NCBI RefSeq assembly: GCF_002013465.1
Contig: NZ_MAFC01000026.1
Coordinates: 1-64,000 of the forward strand
Reading direction: 5' to 3'
Length of the DNA stretch: 64,000 bases
Origin: Mycobacterium sp. D16R12
Lineage (GTDB): Bacteria; Actinomycetota; Actinomycetes; Mycobacteriales; Mycobacteriaceae
The position numbers and the translations under genes are program-made. The stretch's first letter is position 1, and each line of letters starts with the position of its first letter. A model generated the notes under the pieces. The model made no database searches, was not told the DNA's origin, and worked only from the letters and a program-made list of their open reading frames with translations. Below are positions 49,105-57,906 of this stretch, in pieces.

Positions 49105-49562
49105 CCTGCCGCGTCCTGCTGCATCTGCACCGCGGTGCGCATGGTCTCGCGCGCACGGCCCCGGTCCCCCGCGTAGTCGTACGCACGCGCCAGCCGGTAC
49201 CAACCCACCCAGTCGTCGGGTTCCGCCTCGACCTCTGCCTTCACGGTCGCGAAGAGTGCGTCGGCGTCCTCGCGATTGACACGCCCGGACGGCGTCCTGC
49301 GCACGGCGCTCACATCGAGATCGCGCCCCAACTCGGTGGCCAGACCTGCGAGCCGCTGATGCGCGAAACCCGCGCGCAGCGTGGCGATCATCGCCCACGC
49401 ACCAATGAAGGGAAGGATCAGCACGCCGATACCCATCCCGATCGCCGCGGGCTTTCCGCTGTCGACCAACGCGACACCCATCCGGCCCAGGATCAGGAAG
49501 TAGACGACCATCGCCGCGCACATGAACGCGATGAGGATCTTGATCCGGGCAGCGGCGGACAC
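49101..49562 (-). CDS. Membrane protein with TPR-like tail, Rv2772c-like
   Basis: A 153-residue protein with two membrane helices at the N-terminus (FMCAAMVVYFLILGRMG and AIGMGIGVLILPFIGAWAMI). A soluble C-terminal part follows whose helices read LFATVKAEVEAEPDDWVGWY and RLARAYDYAGDRGRARETM, a tetratricopeptide-like pair. The GTG start shares one base with the dapB stop (TAGTG). It matches Rv2772c by position; function unknown. Confidence 0.75.
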   Translation of the reverse strand: MSAAARIKILIAFMCAAMVVYFLILGRMGVALVDSGKPAAIGMGIGVLILPFIGAWAMIATLRAGFAHQRLAGLATELGRDLDVSAVRRTPSGRVNREDADALFATVKAEVEAEPDDWVGWYRLARAYDYAGDRGRARETMRTAVQMQQDAAG

Positions 49563-50299
49563 TACAGCTCCAGCAGGGGCTCGATGCCGATCGTGAGGCC
49601 GGGCCGGGCCGCGACATGACGCACCGCCAGCAGCACACCCGGCGCGAAGGACGACCGGTCGATGCTGTCGTGGCGGATGGTCAATGTTTCACCAGTGGTC
49701 CCGAACAGCACCTCCTGATGGGCGACGAGTCCGGCGACCCGCACCGCGTGCACCCGCACACCGTCGACATCGGCACCGCGAGCTCCCTCGATCCCGGTGC
49801 TGGTCGCGTCGGGGCTCGGCGGCAATCCCTTACGCGCCTCGGCGATCAGCCGTGCGGTGCGCGTGGCCGTTCCCGACGGGGCGTCTGCCTTGTTGGGGTG
49901 GTGCAGCTCGATGATCTCCACCGATTCGAAGAATCGGGCGGCCTGCTGGGCGAACTTCATCGACAGCACGGCGCCGATCGCGAAGTTCGGGGCGATCAGC
50001 ACTGCCGTTCCCGGGCTGTCCGCCAACCAGGCACGCACTTGATCCAACCGCTCGTCGGTGAAGCCAGTGGTGCCGACGACGGCATGAACACCGTTGCCTA
50101 TCAAAAACTTCAAGTTGTCCATGACGACGTCTGGATGGGTGAAGTCGATGACGACGCGGGCGGCGGTGAGCGCCTCCAGCGAGTCGCCCTTGTCGACGGC
50201 GGCCACCAGGTCAAGATCGTCCGCCGCCTCGACGGCCTGACACATGGCCTGGCCAACCTTGCCCTGCGCTCCGAGCACTCCGGTCGCGATGTTAGTCAC
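49562..50299 (-). CDS. dapB: 4-hydroxy-tetrahydrodipicolinate reductase
   Basis: A 245-residue NAD(P)H-dependent reductase of the diaminopimelate pathway, acting after DapA. The Rossmann motif is GVLGAQGKVGQAM, followed by VVIDFTHPDVVMDNL, GTTGFTDERLDQV, LIAPNFAIGAVLSMKF and the catalytic ELHHPNKADAPSGTA. GTG at 50299 is chosen because it gives the length of the M. tuberculosis enzyme and has TAGGGT seven bases upstream; the ATG at 50326 lies beyond that -10. Confidence 0.95.
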   Translation of the reverse strand: MTNIATGVLGAQGKVGQAMCQAVEAADDLDLVAAVDKGDSLEALTAARVVIDFTHPDVVMDNLKFLIGNGVHAVVGTTGFTDERLDQVRAWLADSPGTAVLIAPNFAIGAVLSMKFAQQAARFFESVEIIELHHPNKADAPSGTATRTARLIAEARKGLPPSPDATSTGIEGARGADVDGVRVHAVRVAGLVAHQEVLFGTTGETLTIRHDSIDRSSFAPGVLLAVRHVAARPGLTIGIEPLLEL

Positions 50300-50306
50300 G
50301 CCGGTC

Positions 50307-50312
50307 ACCCTA
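50307..50312 (-). promoter_or_regulatory. -10 element for leaderless dapB
   Basis: TAGGGT on the minus strand, seven bases before the GTG at 50299. Confidence 0.45.
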
Positions 50313-50660
50313 AACCTCGGCGCCAAGACAGCGGATGCGACGCCCGCCTACGAGCGCCAAAATCGCGCGCGTCAGGAACGCGGTGTTGCCGCCCTGCCCG
50401 AAGTTCACCAGCACGCCACGCGGCATTCACTCGAGCTACGAAATGTCTATCACTCGATCGATTTGCCGGGCGAGGATGTCAACTCCTGGTTGAGCCTCTT
50501 TTTTGGTCGAACGATCGGGTGTAATTCCCGTCTGCCGAGCAACTAAATGTGATGAGAGTCACGACTCTGGCAACCATTTGCCGGGGTCACGCCACGCTCT
50601 CAGGTTCCTCTCAGAAACATATCTCTAGCTGCGATACGACCGGTTTGAGGCCTGCACTGG
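50313..50660. other. Intergenic region upstream of dapB
   Basis: About 350 bases with no convincing gene on either strand. A weak hairpin (TCAAC, five bases, GTTGA) at 50479-50493 is followed by six T residues at 50499-50504 on the plus strand, but no gene upstream of it would need that terminator. Confidence 0.5.
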
Positions 50661-50666
50661 TACTCT
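50661..50666 (+). promoter_or_regulatory. -10 element for the leaderless gene at 50674
   Basis: TACTCT lies seven bases before the ATG at 50674. Confidence 0.45.
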
Positions 50667-50673
50667 GGAAACC

Positions 50674-51042
50674 ATGTCGGGCCGCAAGCGATACGCGCGT
50701 GTGGGTGGCGTTGCGATTGCCCTCCTTGCGACCCTGTGTTTCCTCGGACCGGCCACACATGGACAGATGTTCGGGTGGCGAACGGCTGTCATCGGAACTT
50801 CGCCAGCATCGAACCTGCTGCCCGAAGAAGTCCACGAGCACGTCAAGAGCCCGCTGAGTGCAACCGCTACGCGGATCCGCCAGCAACCCACCTCCCTACC
50901 GGTTCCCGCCGCGATCGTGATGACAGTGCTCTTGGGCGCCACTTTGTTGGCGCTGCTGGCCTCGCGGGGCTACGTATTCTCACGAGCCCCCGATAATTTG
51001 GGACGACAACGCCTTATCACCATCGGGATAGATCGACGCTGA
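50674..51042 (+). CDS. Membrane-anchored hypothetical protein
   Basis: A 122-residue protein with a basic N-terminus (MSGRKRYARVGG), a first hydrophobic segment (VAIALLATLCFLGPATHG), a 45-residue presumably extracytoplasmic loop and a second membrane helix (AAIVMTVLLGATLLALLASR), ending in a short basic tail. It lies 123 bases upstream of the SulP-carbonic anhydrase gene in the same direction. Function unknown. Confidence 0.6.
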   Translation: MSGRKRYARVGGVAIALLATLCFLGPATHGQMFGWRTAVIGTSPASNLLPEEVHEHVKSPLSATATRIRQQPTSLPVPAAIVMTVLLGATLLALLASRGYVFSRAPDNLGRQRLITIGIDRR

Positions 51043-51164
51043 GCCGTCGCCGTGACGGCAATGACGCCGTCATACGCGTCTCATCCACAGATCTATCCAT
51101 TCCGTCGCGCACGCACGTTTAGCCGCAGCTGCCGCGACCCTTCATCCCGATAGGGCTTACTTTC

Positions 51165-53414
51165 ATGACGACTTCCGTCACCGAGCAGGCTTCGAAGCCG
51201 TCGTTACTGCAGAATCTGCGGCACGACCTCCCGGCCTCCCTCGTCGTATTCCTCGTCGCGCTGCCGCTTTCGCTCGGTATCGCGATCGCCTCCGGTGCCC
51301 CGCTGATGGCGGGTCTCATCGCGGCCGTGGTCGGTGGCATCGTCGCCGGCGCCATCGGTGGTTCACCGCTGCAGGTCAGCGGCCCGGCTGCCGGCCTAAC
51401 CGTCGTGGTGGCCGAGATCATCAACAAGTTCGGCTGGCAGATGACCTGCCTGATCACCATTGGTGCGGGCCTGTTGCAGATCCTGTTCGGCCTGAGCCGT
51501 ATCGCCCGTGCGGCACTCGCCATCGCGCCGGTCGTGGTGCACGCCATGCTCGGCGGTATCGGTGTGACCATCGCGCTCCAGCAGATACACGTCCTCATGG
51601 GCGGCGCATCGCAGAGCTCCGCGTGGCAGAACATCAAGGCACTGCCCCAGGGCGTCCTCAACCATCATCTGCCCGACGTGATCATCGGCGTGATGGTGAT
51701 CGCGATCCTGCTGCTGTGGCCCAAGCTGCCGCCCAAGATTCGGATGATCCCCGGCGCCCTGATTGCGATCGTGACCGCGACCGCCTTCGCCGTCCTCACC
51801 AACTCCCCGGCGGAGCGGATCTCCCTGTCGGGTGACTTCTTCGACGCACTCAGCCTGCCGACCCTGACCGGACCTGCCGATGGCGACTGGGCCGGAGTGC
51901 TCTTGGGTGTGCTGACCATCGCCCTCATCGCGAGTGTCGAGTCGCTGCTGTCCGCGGTCGCCGTCGACAAGCTGCACACCGGCCCCCGGACCAACTTCGA
52001 TCGCGAAATGATCGGCCAGGGCAGCGCCAACATGGTGTCCGGCTTCCTCGGCGGCCTGCCCATCACCGGCGTGATCGTCCGCAGCTCCACCAACGTGGCC
52101 GCGGGCGCGAAGACTCGCGCTTCGGCCATCCTGCACGGCATCTGGGTGCTGCTGTTCGCCTCGCTGTTCAGCAGCGTGGTGCAGCTCGTCCCCAAGGCGG
52201 CGCTGGCCGGCCTGCTGATTGTCATCGGCGTCCAGCTGGTCAAGTTGGCCCACATGAAACTCGCCTGGCGCACAGGCGATTTAGCTGTCTACGCCATCAC
52301 CATGGTCAGTGTCGTGTTCCTCAACCTGCTCGAAGGTGTCGGCATCGGACTCGTGGTGGCCATCGGCATCCTGGTGGGCCGCGTCATGCGGGCGCACATG
52401 GACGCGCGCCCGTTCGGCACCGAGGGATCGCGGCAATGGCATGTCGAGCTCGACGGCACACTGAGCTTCCTGTCGCTCCCTCGGCTGACCAAGACGCTCA
52501 GCACGGTCCCCCCGGGCGCCCATGTCACGCTGGCGATCAACGCCGACTACGTCGATCACGCCATCTCGGAGGCCATCGCCGACTGGAAGCGGGCGCACGA
52601 GGCGGCGGGCGGCACCGTGATGATCGTGGAGTCCTCACACGCCAAGCTGCACCACGCCCACACCACCCGGCCACAGCGGCATTTCGTTTCGCGCGCTGTT
52701 GGTTTGGTGCCGTGGCGGTCGTGGCGTCGCAGCGAGAACGACGGTGCGGGTGCGTCGATCATCGACGGCATCAACGAGTACAACAACCGCGGTTCGGGTG
52801 CTTTGCGACCCCATGTCAGTGAGCTGGCCGACTACCAGGATCCCGATGCGCTGTTCCTTACCTGCGGCGATTCGCGCATCCTGCCCAATGTCATCACGGC
52901 CAGTGGTCCCGGCGACCTGTTCACGATCCGCAATGTGGGAAATGTGGTGCCCACCGATCCCGCCGATGGTTCGGTGGACGCCTCGCTCGACTTCGCCATC
53001 AACCAATTGAACGTGAGTTCGGTCGTGGTATGCGGGCATTCGTCATGCGGAGCGATGAAGGCACTGCTGACCGAATCGACCGATACTCCCACCACTCCGG
53101 TGGGACGCTGGCTCGACTACGCCCGCGACAGCCTTATCGCATTCCAGGAATACCATCCGGCACGGTCCAGCGCCGAGGCGCACGGGTTCAACGAAGTCGA
53201 TCAGCTCGGCGTCGTGAATGTGGCAATCCAGGTGGAACGCCTTGTTCACCACCCGATCCTGGCCGGCGCCGTGGTATCCGGGCGGGTGCGCGTGGTCGGC
53301 ACGTTCTTCAACATCGCCGAAGCGCACGTGTATGAAGTGGACGAGAACGGGATCGTGGGCCAGGACGGCAGCGCCAATGACGTCGTAGAGGACCCGGCGC
53401 CGGCAACCAGCTGA
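51165..53414 (+). CDS. SulP-type bicarbonate/anion transporter fused to beta-carbonic anhydrase
   Basis: A 749-residue fusion. Residues 1-420 are a SulP/SLC26 transporter with 12-14 membrane helices (SGPAAGLTVVVAEI is the family substrate-site motif). Residues about 425-510 form a STAS-like domain. From 535 on is a beta-carbonic anhydrase whose zinc ligands are Cys567 (LTCGDSR, with the Asp569-Arg571 pair), His625 and Cys628 (VCGHSSCGAMK). It should import bicarbonate or another anion and interconvert bicarbonate and CO2 at the membrane, similar to Rv3273. It lies between an unknown membrane protein and the convergent AsnC gene. Confidence 0.93.
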   Translation: MTTSVTEQASKPSLLQNLRHDLPASLVVFLVALPLSLGIAIASGAPLMAGLIAAVVGGIVAGAIGGSPLQVSGPAAGLTVVVAEIINKFGWQMTCLITIGAGLLQILFGLSRIARAALAIAPVVVHAMLGGIGVTIALQQIHVLMGGASQSSAWQNIKALPQGVLNHHLPDVIIGVMVIAILLLWPKLPPKIRMIPGALIAIVTATAFAVLTNSPAERISLSGDFFDALSLPTLTGPADGDWAGVLLGVLTIALIASVESLLSAVAVDKLHTGPRTNFDREMIGQGSANMVSGFLGGLPITGVIVRSSTNVAAGAKTRASAILHGIWVLLFASLFSSVVQLVPKAALAGLLIVIGVQLVKLAHMKLAWRTGDLAVYAITMVSVVFLNLLEGVGIGLVVAIGILVGRVMRAHMDARPFGTEGSRQWHVELDGTLSFLSLPRLTKTLSTVPPGAHVTLAINADYVDHAISEAIADWKRAHEAAGGTVMIVESSHAKLHHAHTTRPQRHFVSRAVGLVPWRSWRRSENDGAGASIIDGINEYNNRGSGALRPHVSELADYQDPDALFLTCGDSRILPNVITASGPGDLFTIRNVGNVVPTDPADGSVDASLDFAINQLNVSSVVVCGHSSCGAMKALLTESTDTPTTPVGRWLDYARDSLIAFQEYHPARSSAEAHGFNEVDQLGVVNVAIQVERLVHHPILAGAVVSGRVRVVGTFFNIAEAHVYEVDENGIVGQDGSANDVVEDPAPATS

Positions 53415-53424
53415 TCGGCGACAT

Positions 53425-53967
53425 CTACAGGGGCGCTCCCCCGCGTAGATGCTCGAAGATCAATGACGTCTGCGTGCCCGCGACATCGGGCTGTGCGTTG
53501 AGTTTCTCAACCACGAAGGACCTGAGGTCCTCGGTGTCGCGGGCCGCCACGTGCAGGATGTAGTCGTCGGCGCCCGCCAGGAAATACACGTCGATGACCT
53601 GTGGCAGCTCACGGATATCCCGGATGAACGTGCGGATCTTCCCGCGCGCGTTGGCCTGCAGGCTGACCGAGATCATCGCCTGCAGCGGTCGTCCGATAGC
53701 GGCGGGATCGACGTCGGTGAAGAATCCACGGATCACCCCGGATTCCTGAAGACGCCGGACCCGTCCATGACAGGTGGACGCCGCGATCCCCACTGCGTCC
53801 GCGAGCGCACTGTTGGGTATTCGTGCGTCATCGTGCAGTTCCATCAGAATGCGGCGATCCACGTCATCGAGATCCACGCGCCGAACATCATTCGGCGTGG
53901 GTGGCATGTCGAACCGAGATTCCGGTGATTTTGCGGCCATTTTTGCAATGTACCGAATCTTCCACAT
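53425..53967 (-). CDS. aldR: Lrp/AsnC family regulator AldR-like
   Basis: A 180-residue Lrp/AsnC protein. The HTH reads RRILMELHDDARIPNSALAD then AVGIAASTCHGRVRRLQESG, followed by the RAM/ACT-like effector domain (AMISVSLQANARG and DVYFLAGADDYILHVAARD). It is divergent from ald, as Rv2779c (AldR) is in M. tuberculosis, where it represses ald until amino acids bind. Start uncertain: ATG 53967 gives the M. tuberculosis length; ATGs at 53940 and 53907 are alternatives. Confidence 0.85.
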   Translation of the reverse strand: MWKIRYIAKMAAKSPESRFDMPPTPNDVRRVDLDDVDRRILMELHDDARIPNSALADAVGIAASTCHGRVRRLQESGVIRGFFTDVDPAAIGRPLQAMISVSLQANARGKIRTFIRDIRELPQVIDVYFLAGADDYILHVAARDTEDLRSFVVEKLNAQPDVAGTQTSLIFEHLRGGAPL

Positions 53968-54037
53968 AAATATTGCGCCTTTCTCGACGCTTCTTCACAC
54001 TTGAACATGAGACTTAGTTCTGAACAGGAGAAGATTG

Positions 54038-55153
54038 ATGCGCGTAGGGATCCCGACCGAGATCAAGAACAACGAGTACCGCGTGGCCACCACCCCGGCA
54101 GGTGTGGCCGAGCTGACCCGCCGTGGCCACGAGGTGATCATCCAGTCCGGCGCGGGCGAGGGCTCCTCGATATCCGATGTGGACTTCAAAGCCGCTGGCG
54201 CACAGGTCATCAACGGCGCCCAACAGATCTGGGCCGAGGCCGATCTCCTGCTCAAGGTCAAGGAACCGATCGAGCCCGAGTACGCGCTGATGCGTCGCGA
54301 CCAGACCCTCTTCACCTACCTGCACCTGGCCGCATCACTGCCGTGCACCGAGGCGCTGCTGAAGTCCGAAACCACGTCGATCGCCTACGAGACCGTGCAG
54401 ACCGCCGACGGCGGACTCCCCCTACTGGCCCCGATGAGTGAAGTGGCCGGGCGGCTCTCCGCGCAGGTCGGTGCCTACCACCTGATGACTCCGGTGGGCG
54501 GCCGCGGCGTGGTGATGGGCGGCGTCCCGGGTGTCGGACCCGCCGACGTGGTCGTCATCGGCGGGGGCGTCGCCGGATACAACGCCGCGCGGATCGCCGC
54601 CGGAATGGGTGCTCACGTCACGGTTTTCGACGTCAACCTCAACAAACTGCGTGAGCTGGACGCGGAATTCGGTGGCACCGTCCGGACCCGGTACTCGTCC
54701 ACATTAGAACTGGAGGGTGCCGTCAAGCGCGCTGACCTGGTGATCGGCGCCGTGCTCATCCCGGGCGCCAAGGCACCCAAACTCGTATCGAATTCACTTG
54801 TAGCCCAGATGAAACCGGGCTCGGTACTGGTCGACATCGCGATCGATCAGGGCGGCTGCTTCGCCGACTCGCGCCCCACCACGCACGACGAGCCGACCTA
54901 CTCGGTGCACGACAGCGTGTTCTATTGCGTGGCCAACATGCCCGGCGCCGTGCCGCGGACATCCACCTTCGCCTTGACCAATGCCACCATGCCGTACGTG
55001 CTGGCACTGGCCGACAAGGGCTGGCGGCAGGCCTGCCGTGACGATGCAGCACTGGCCAAGGGACTCTCGACACATGAGGGTGCGTTGCTGAATACGCATG
55101 TCGCGCACGACCTGGGTCTGGCGTTCACCGATCCCGCGGAACTACTTTCCTAG
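54038..55153 (+). CDS. ald: Alanine dehydrogenase
   Basis: A 371-residue NAD-dependent enzyme interconverting L-alanine and pyruvate plus ammonia; in mycobacteria also linked to hypoxia and glyoxylate reduction. The N-terminus MRVGIPTEIKNNEYRVATTP contains the substrate Arg; Lys in LLKVKEPIEPEY and His in FTYLHLAA are active-site residues. The NAD loop is VVIGGGVAGYNAARIAAGMG. AGGAG precedes the ATG at 54038. The 70-base gap to the divergent aldR gene should hold the regulator's sites. Confidence 0.95.
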   Translation: MRVGIPTEIKNNEYRVATTPAGVAELTRRGHEVIIQSGAGEGSSISDVDFKAAGAQVINGAQQIWAEADLLLKVKEPIEPEYALMRRDQTLFTYLHLAASLPCTEALLKSETTSIAYETVQTADGGLPLLAPMSEVAGRLSAQVGAYHLMTPVGGRGVVMGGVPGVGPADVVVIGGGVAGYNAARIAAGMGAHVTVFDVNLNKLRELDAEFGGTVRTRYSSTLELEGAVKRADLVIGAVLIPGAKAPKLVSNSLVAQMKPGSVLVDIAIDQGGCFADSRPTTHDEPTYSVHDSVFYCVANMPGAVPRTSTFALTNATMPYVLALADKGWRQACRDDAALAKGLSTHEGALLNTHVAHDLGLAFTDPAELLS

Positions 55154-55165
55154 AGAACACGTTCC

Positions 55166-55217
55166 GAGGCGCCCGCCTCTGAGCGACACATCCGGTCGGT
55201 CCCGGGAACTGTCGCTC
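55166..55217 (+). terminator. Hairpins downstream of ald
   Basis: A short stem GAGGC-GCCC-GCCTC (55166-55179) is followed by an 8-bp stem GAGCGACA/TGTCGCTC (55181-55188 with 55210-55217). No U-tract is present. The location between convergent genes suggests a transcription end. Confidence 0.4.
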
Positions 55218-55231
55218 GAAGGCGGCACTGA

Positions 55232-56257
55232 CTACACCGCGGTTTCGGCGGTGAGGTCGTTGGTCCACGTCGGCGTCTTGATCTTCTTGCGATACGGCAC
55301 CTTGTCGTTGAACTTGTTCACCGCGCGACCGACCTTGTGCAGCGGATGATCGAAGTCAGCGAAGTAGGTGCTGTTCACGATCGGATACCTGAGCACCCGG
55401 AAGATCGGCAACCGGCTCGCATTGCTGCTCTTGCGGCCGCCCGATTCCGCGTAACGATCGAACGCACGCTGAATCAGAATCGTGTCGATACCCATGTTCC
55501 GCATCGCATCACCCACCCGGGTCAGGAAGCCCGCGAACCGGATGACATGAGGATTGGCCAACCCGACGGCACGGACAATGGTCACCGGCTTGAGCAGCGG
55601 CGCCACATCCTCCACCAGCATCCTGGAGAACTTGCGGGTGCCCAGCATGTCCATGACCGCGAAACCGATTGCCAGGTGCCGTGATTCGTCAGAGTTGATC
55701 TTGGCGAACACCTCGTGGAAGAGAGGATCCTCGACCTCACCGGACAGGAATTTCAGCACGGCGCCATCGAGACCCACCTCGAAGAACGGGATGACGGTGG
55801 CCATGTAGACGAACGGAAGACGCCGGTCACCGAGGTTGTCGAACCCACGTAACGCCTGCAGCAGGGCCTTGATATCCCCGGACTGCGGCGGAATCTCGCC
55901 CTCCTCCAGCATGCCCCACCGGCGCATCAGTGCGATCTCGGCGTTGGCGTGCCGCTGTTCCTCAGCGTGGAAGTAGCTGTAGATCTCCCGCAGTGTGTCG
56001 CTCGGGGCAGTGATACCCAGCGTGCCCATCATCCGGCCGCCGATGTGCTCAATCCACACCAGATCCGACATGAACTGCTTGAGATCGTCAAACTGTTCGG
56101 GATTGATGGTCTCGGCCCCGGGCTTGCCCCAGTCGAAATCCGCCAGCGTCCACTGCCTGGCCTTGATCTTGACGAGGACATTCTCAAAGAATTCGTCGTT
56201 CTTCGAGATGTCCTTGGTGTTCTCTCTGGTCAGCTCGTCTGGCAGTACGGCGGTCAT
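55232..56257 (-). CDS. Ferritin-like diiron protein
   Basis: A 341-residue all-helical protein with carboxylate-His diiron ligands spread over four helices. They are Glu in DLVWIEHIGGRM, E-x2-H in YFHAEEQRHANAEIA, a Glu in IPFFEVGLDGA and E-x2-H in INSDESRHLAIGFA. This fits ferritin-superfamily oxygenases or desaturase-like enzymes of actinobacteria; the substrate is unknown. Its ATG overlaps the stop of the flavin monooxygenase (ATGA), so the two are made together. Confidence 0.78.
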   Translation of the reverse strand: MTAVLPDELTRENTKDISKNDEFFENVLVKIKARQWTLADFDWGKPGAETINPEQFDDLKQFMSDLVWIEHIGGRMMGTLGITAPSDTLREIYSYFHAEEQRHANAEIALMRRWGMLEEGEIPPQSGDIKALLQALRGFDNLGDRRLPFVYMATVIPFFEVGLDGAVLKFLSGEVEDPLFHEVFAKINSDESRHLAIGFAVMDMLGTRKFSRMLVEDVAPLLKPVTIVRAVGLANPHVIRFAGFLTRVGDAMRNMGIDTILIQRAFDRYAESGGRKSSNASRLPIFRVLRYPIVNSTYFADFDHPLHKVGRAVNKFNDKVPYRKKIKTPTWTNDLTAETAV

Positions 56258-57759
56258 TGGGCTACCCCTAACTTCGCGGAATGGGCGGAATCGAGTTCCT
56301 GCTGGGTGAGGATCTTGTAATCGGCAGCGTCGACATCGGCCAACACACGCCGGAATTCACTTGTCGTGCCGGGGAAGAGCTCGCTGGCCACGGTTTCCGC
56401 GGGCTTGTACCAGCGGAACGCGCCATCGCGCCAGGTTGTTCGATCGAATCGTCCTGCGGCACGCGCCTGCTCACGTTCGAGAGACTCCCGGCGCACTTCG
56501 ATTGAGACAAAAGCCAACGAATCGACCAATGCCAAAGATGCAGTCACATAGTCGATTTGCGCCTCGATATGCGAAAGTCCCGCCAACGCGTTGGACCCGG
56601 AACCGGGTCCGGTGAGCAAGAACAGATTGGGGAATCCCGGCACGTTCACACCGCGGAAGGCCTTCGGCTGCGAACCCCACTGCTCGTCCAGTGTGGAACC
56701 GTCCGCCCCCTTGATGACGAAGGGTGCCTCGACCAGCACCTCCGGGTCGTCGAGCGCGAAGACCAGACAGTCGGCCTTGTGGGTCATGGCATCGGCCGAC
56801 CGCACCCCGATGGCACTCACTCCCGTGACGGGCCACGGCACCAGCTTGCAATTGTCCTGCTGCACCGCCGAATAGAAGTCATCGGAGAACAGGACCCTAC
56901 GGCTGCCCACACGGTAGGCCGGTAGCAGGTTACGACGCAGCCAGGGGTCCTTCACATTGCGGTTGAGGTGGTTCTCGGCCACTGCCTCGACAAACCGGGT
57001 GCCCACTCCACGCCACACCAGACCGCGGCGCAGTGCGTCATGCGAGCGGCTGGCCAGCCGTCCCGCAATGGATCCCGACGCACGAGATAACAGTCTTCCG
57101 ACCACGCTCGACGATTCGGCTCCCCAGCGTGGCAGCACCCAATCGGGGGTGCGCTGAAACACCCGCACGCGCGCTGCCGTCTTGACCAGTTCGGGCACCA
57201 CGTGCACCGCGCTGGCCCCCGCGGCGATCACCGCGACGTTGCGGCCGGTGAAATCAAAGTCCGGATCCCAGTCCGCGGTGCTCAGGACCGGCCCGTCGAA
57301 CTGCTCGATACCGTCCAGTTCCGGTGGCAACGGCGATGTTCCGGCGCCAACCGCCAGGATGACTCGCCGCGCGAAGATCGACTTCTTGCCCGCCACCGTG
57401 ATCCGCCAGGTAGCCTTCGCGGGTTCGAAGGCAAGCGCGGTCACGCGATGCCGCAGTCGCAGCACCGGCTCGAGATCATGCCGCGCGATGAGATCGCGGT
57501 GATATGACAACACGCCTTCACGGGTGGCCCACACCGAACGAGAAGACGTGTTGGGCGAAAACGCATACGACTGCTGGACGGCCAACTCGTCGCCCGTGAC
57601 GGGAGCAAACGTGCTGCGCCGCCAGTAACCGCCAACCTCGGGTGCTTGTTCGAGAACCAGCAGGCTTTCCACCCGGGCCTGGCGCAATCTGGCCGCCATA
57701 CCCAGCCCCGCCATGCCGGCGCCGATGACCACAACGTCAACGGGGTTATTGACTGCCAT
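56254..57759 (-). CDS. Flavin-containing monooxygenase (Baeyer-Villiger type)
   Basis: A 501-residue FAD/NADPH monooxygenase. The FAD motif is VVVIGAGMAGLGMAARL; the NADPH-binding motif is NVAVIAAGASAVHVVPELVK. The fingerprint between them, FDGPVLSTADWDP, is close to the F-x-G-x3-H-x3-W/D signature but with Thr/Ala in place of His, which may change chemistry. LTGPGSGSNALAGLSHIEAQ lies near the end. ATG at 57759 is favoured over that at 57780 by closeness to the FAD motif. It is followed by the diiron gene in an overlapping pair. Confidence 0.83.
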   Translation of the reverse strand: MAVNNPVDVVVIGAGMAGLGMAARLRQARVESLLVLEQAPEVGGYWRRSTFAPVTGDELAVQQSYAFSPNTSSRSVWATREGVLSYHRDLIARHDLEPVLRLRHRVTALAFEPAKATWRITVAGKKSIFARRVILAVGAGTSPLPPELDGIEQFDGPVLSTADWDPDFDFTGRNVAVIAAGASAVHVVPELVKTAARVRVFQRTPDWVLPRWGAESSSVVGRLLSRASGSIAGRLASRSHDALRRGLVWRGVGTRFVEAVAENHLNRNVKDPWLRRNLLPAYRVGSRRVLFSDDFYSAVQQDNCKLVPWPVTGVSAIGVRSADAMTHKADCLVFALDDPEVLVEAPFVIKGADGSTLDEQWGSQPKAFRGVNVPGFPNLFLLTGPGSGSNALAGLSHIEAQIDYVTASLALVDSLAFVSIEVRRESLEREQARAAGRFDRTTWRDGAFRWYKPAETVASELFPGTTSEFRRVLADVDAADYKILTQQELDSAHSAKLGVAQ

Positions 57760-57906
57760 GTGTGCGGATACCACCCTCATCTTCGTTGACGAATCGCTAA
57801 GTTACGTCAACGCTAGCAGGCCGAGGGCCTGATACGACAAGAGGCGAGTCAGTCACACCCGTTGCGAATAGGTGATCCACATCACAGTCGGATAGGTTAC
57901 GCCGCG

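Noticed and set aside
48652..49638. A 328-codon frame on the minus strand
   Set aside because: Only the last 150 codons resemble a protein (flavodoxin fold). The rest is out of frame with Rv2772c-like and dapB genes and has Arg/Gly-rich shadow composition.
50479..50504. Rho-independent terminator on the plus strand
   Set aside because: The stem is only five pairs and no plus-strand gene ends upstream, so it is more likely coincidental.
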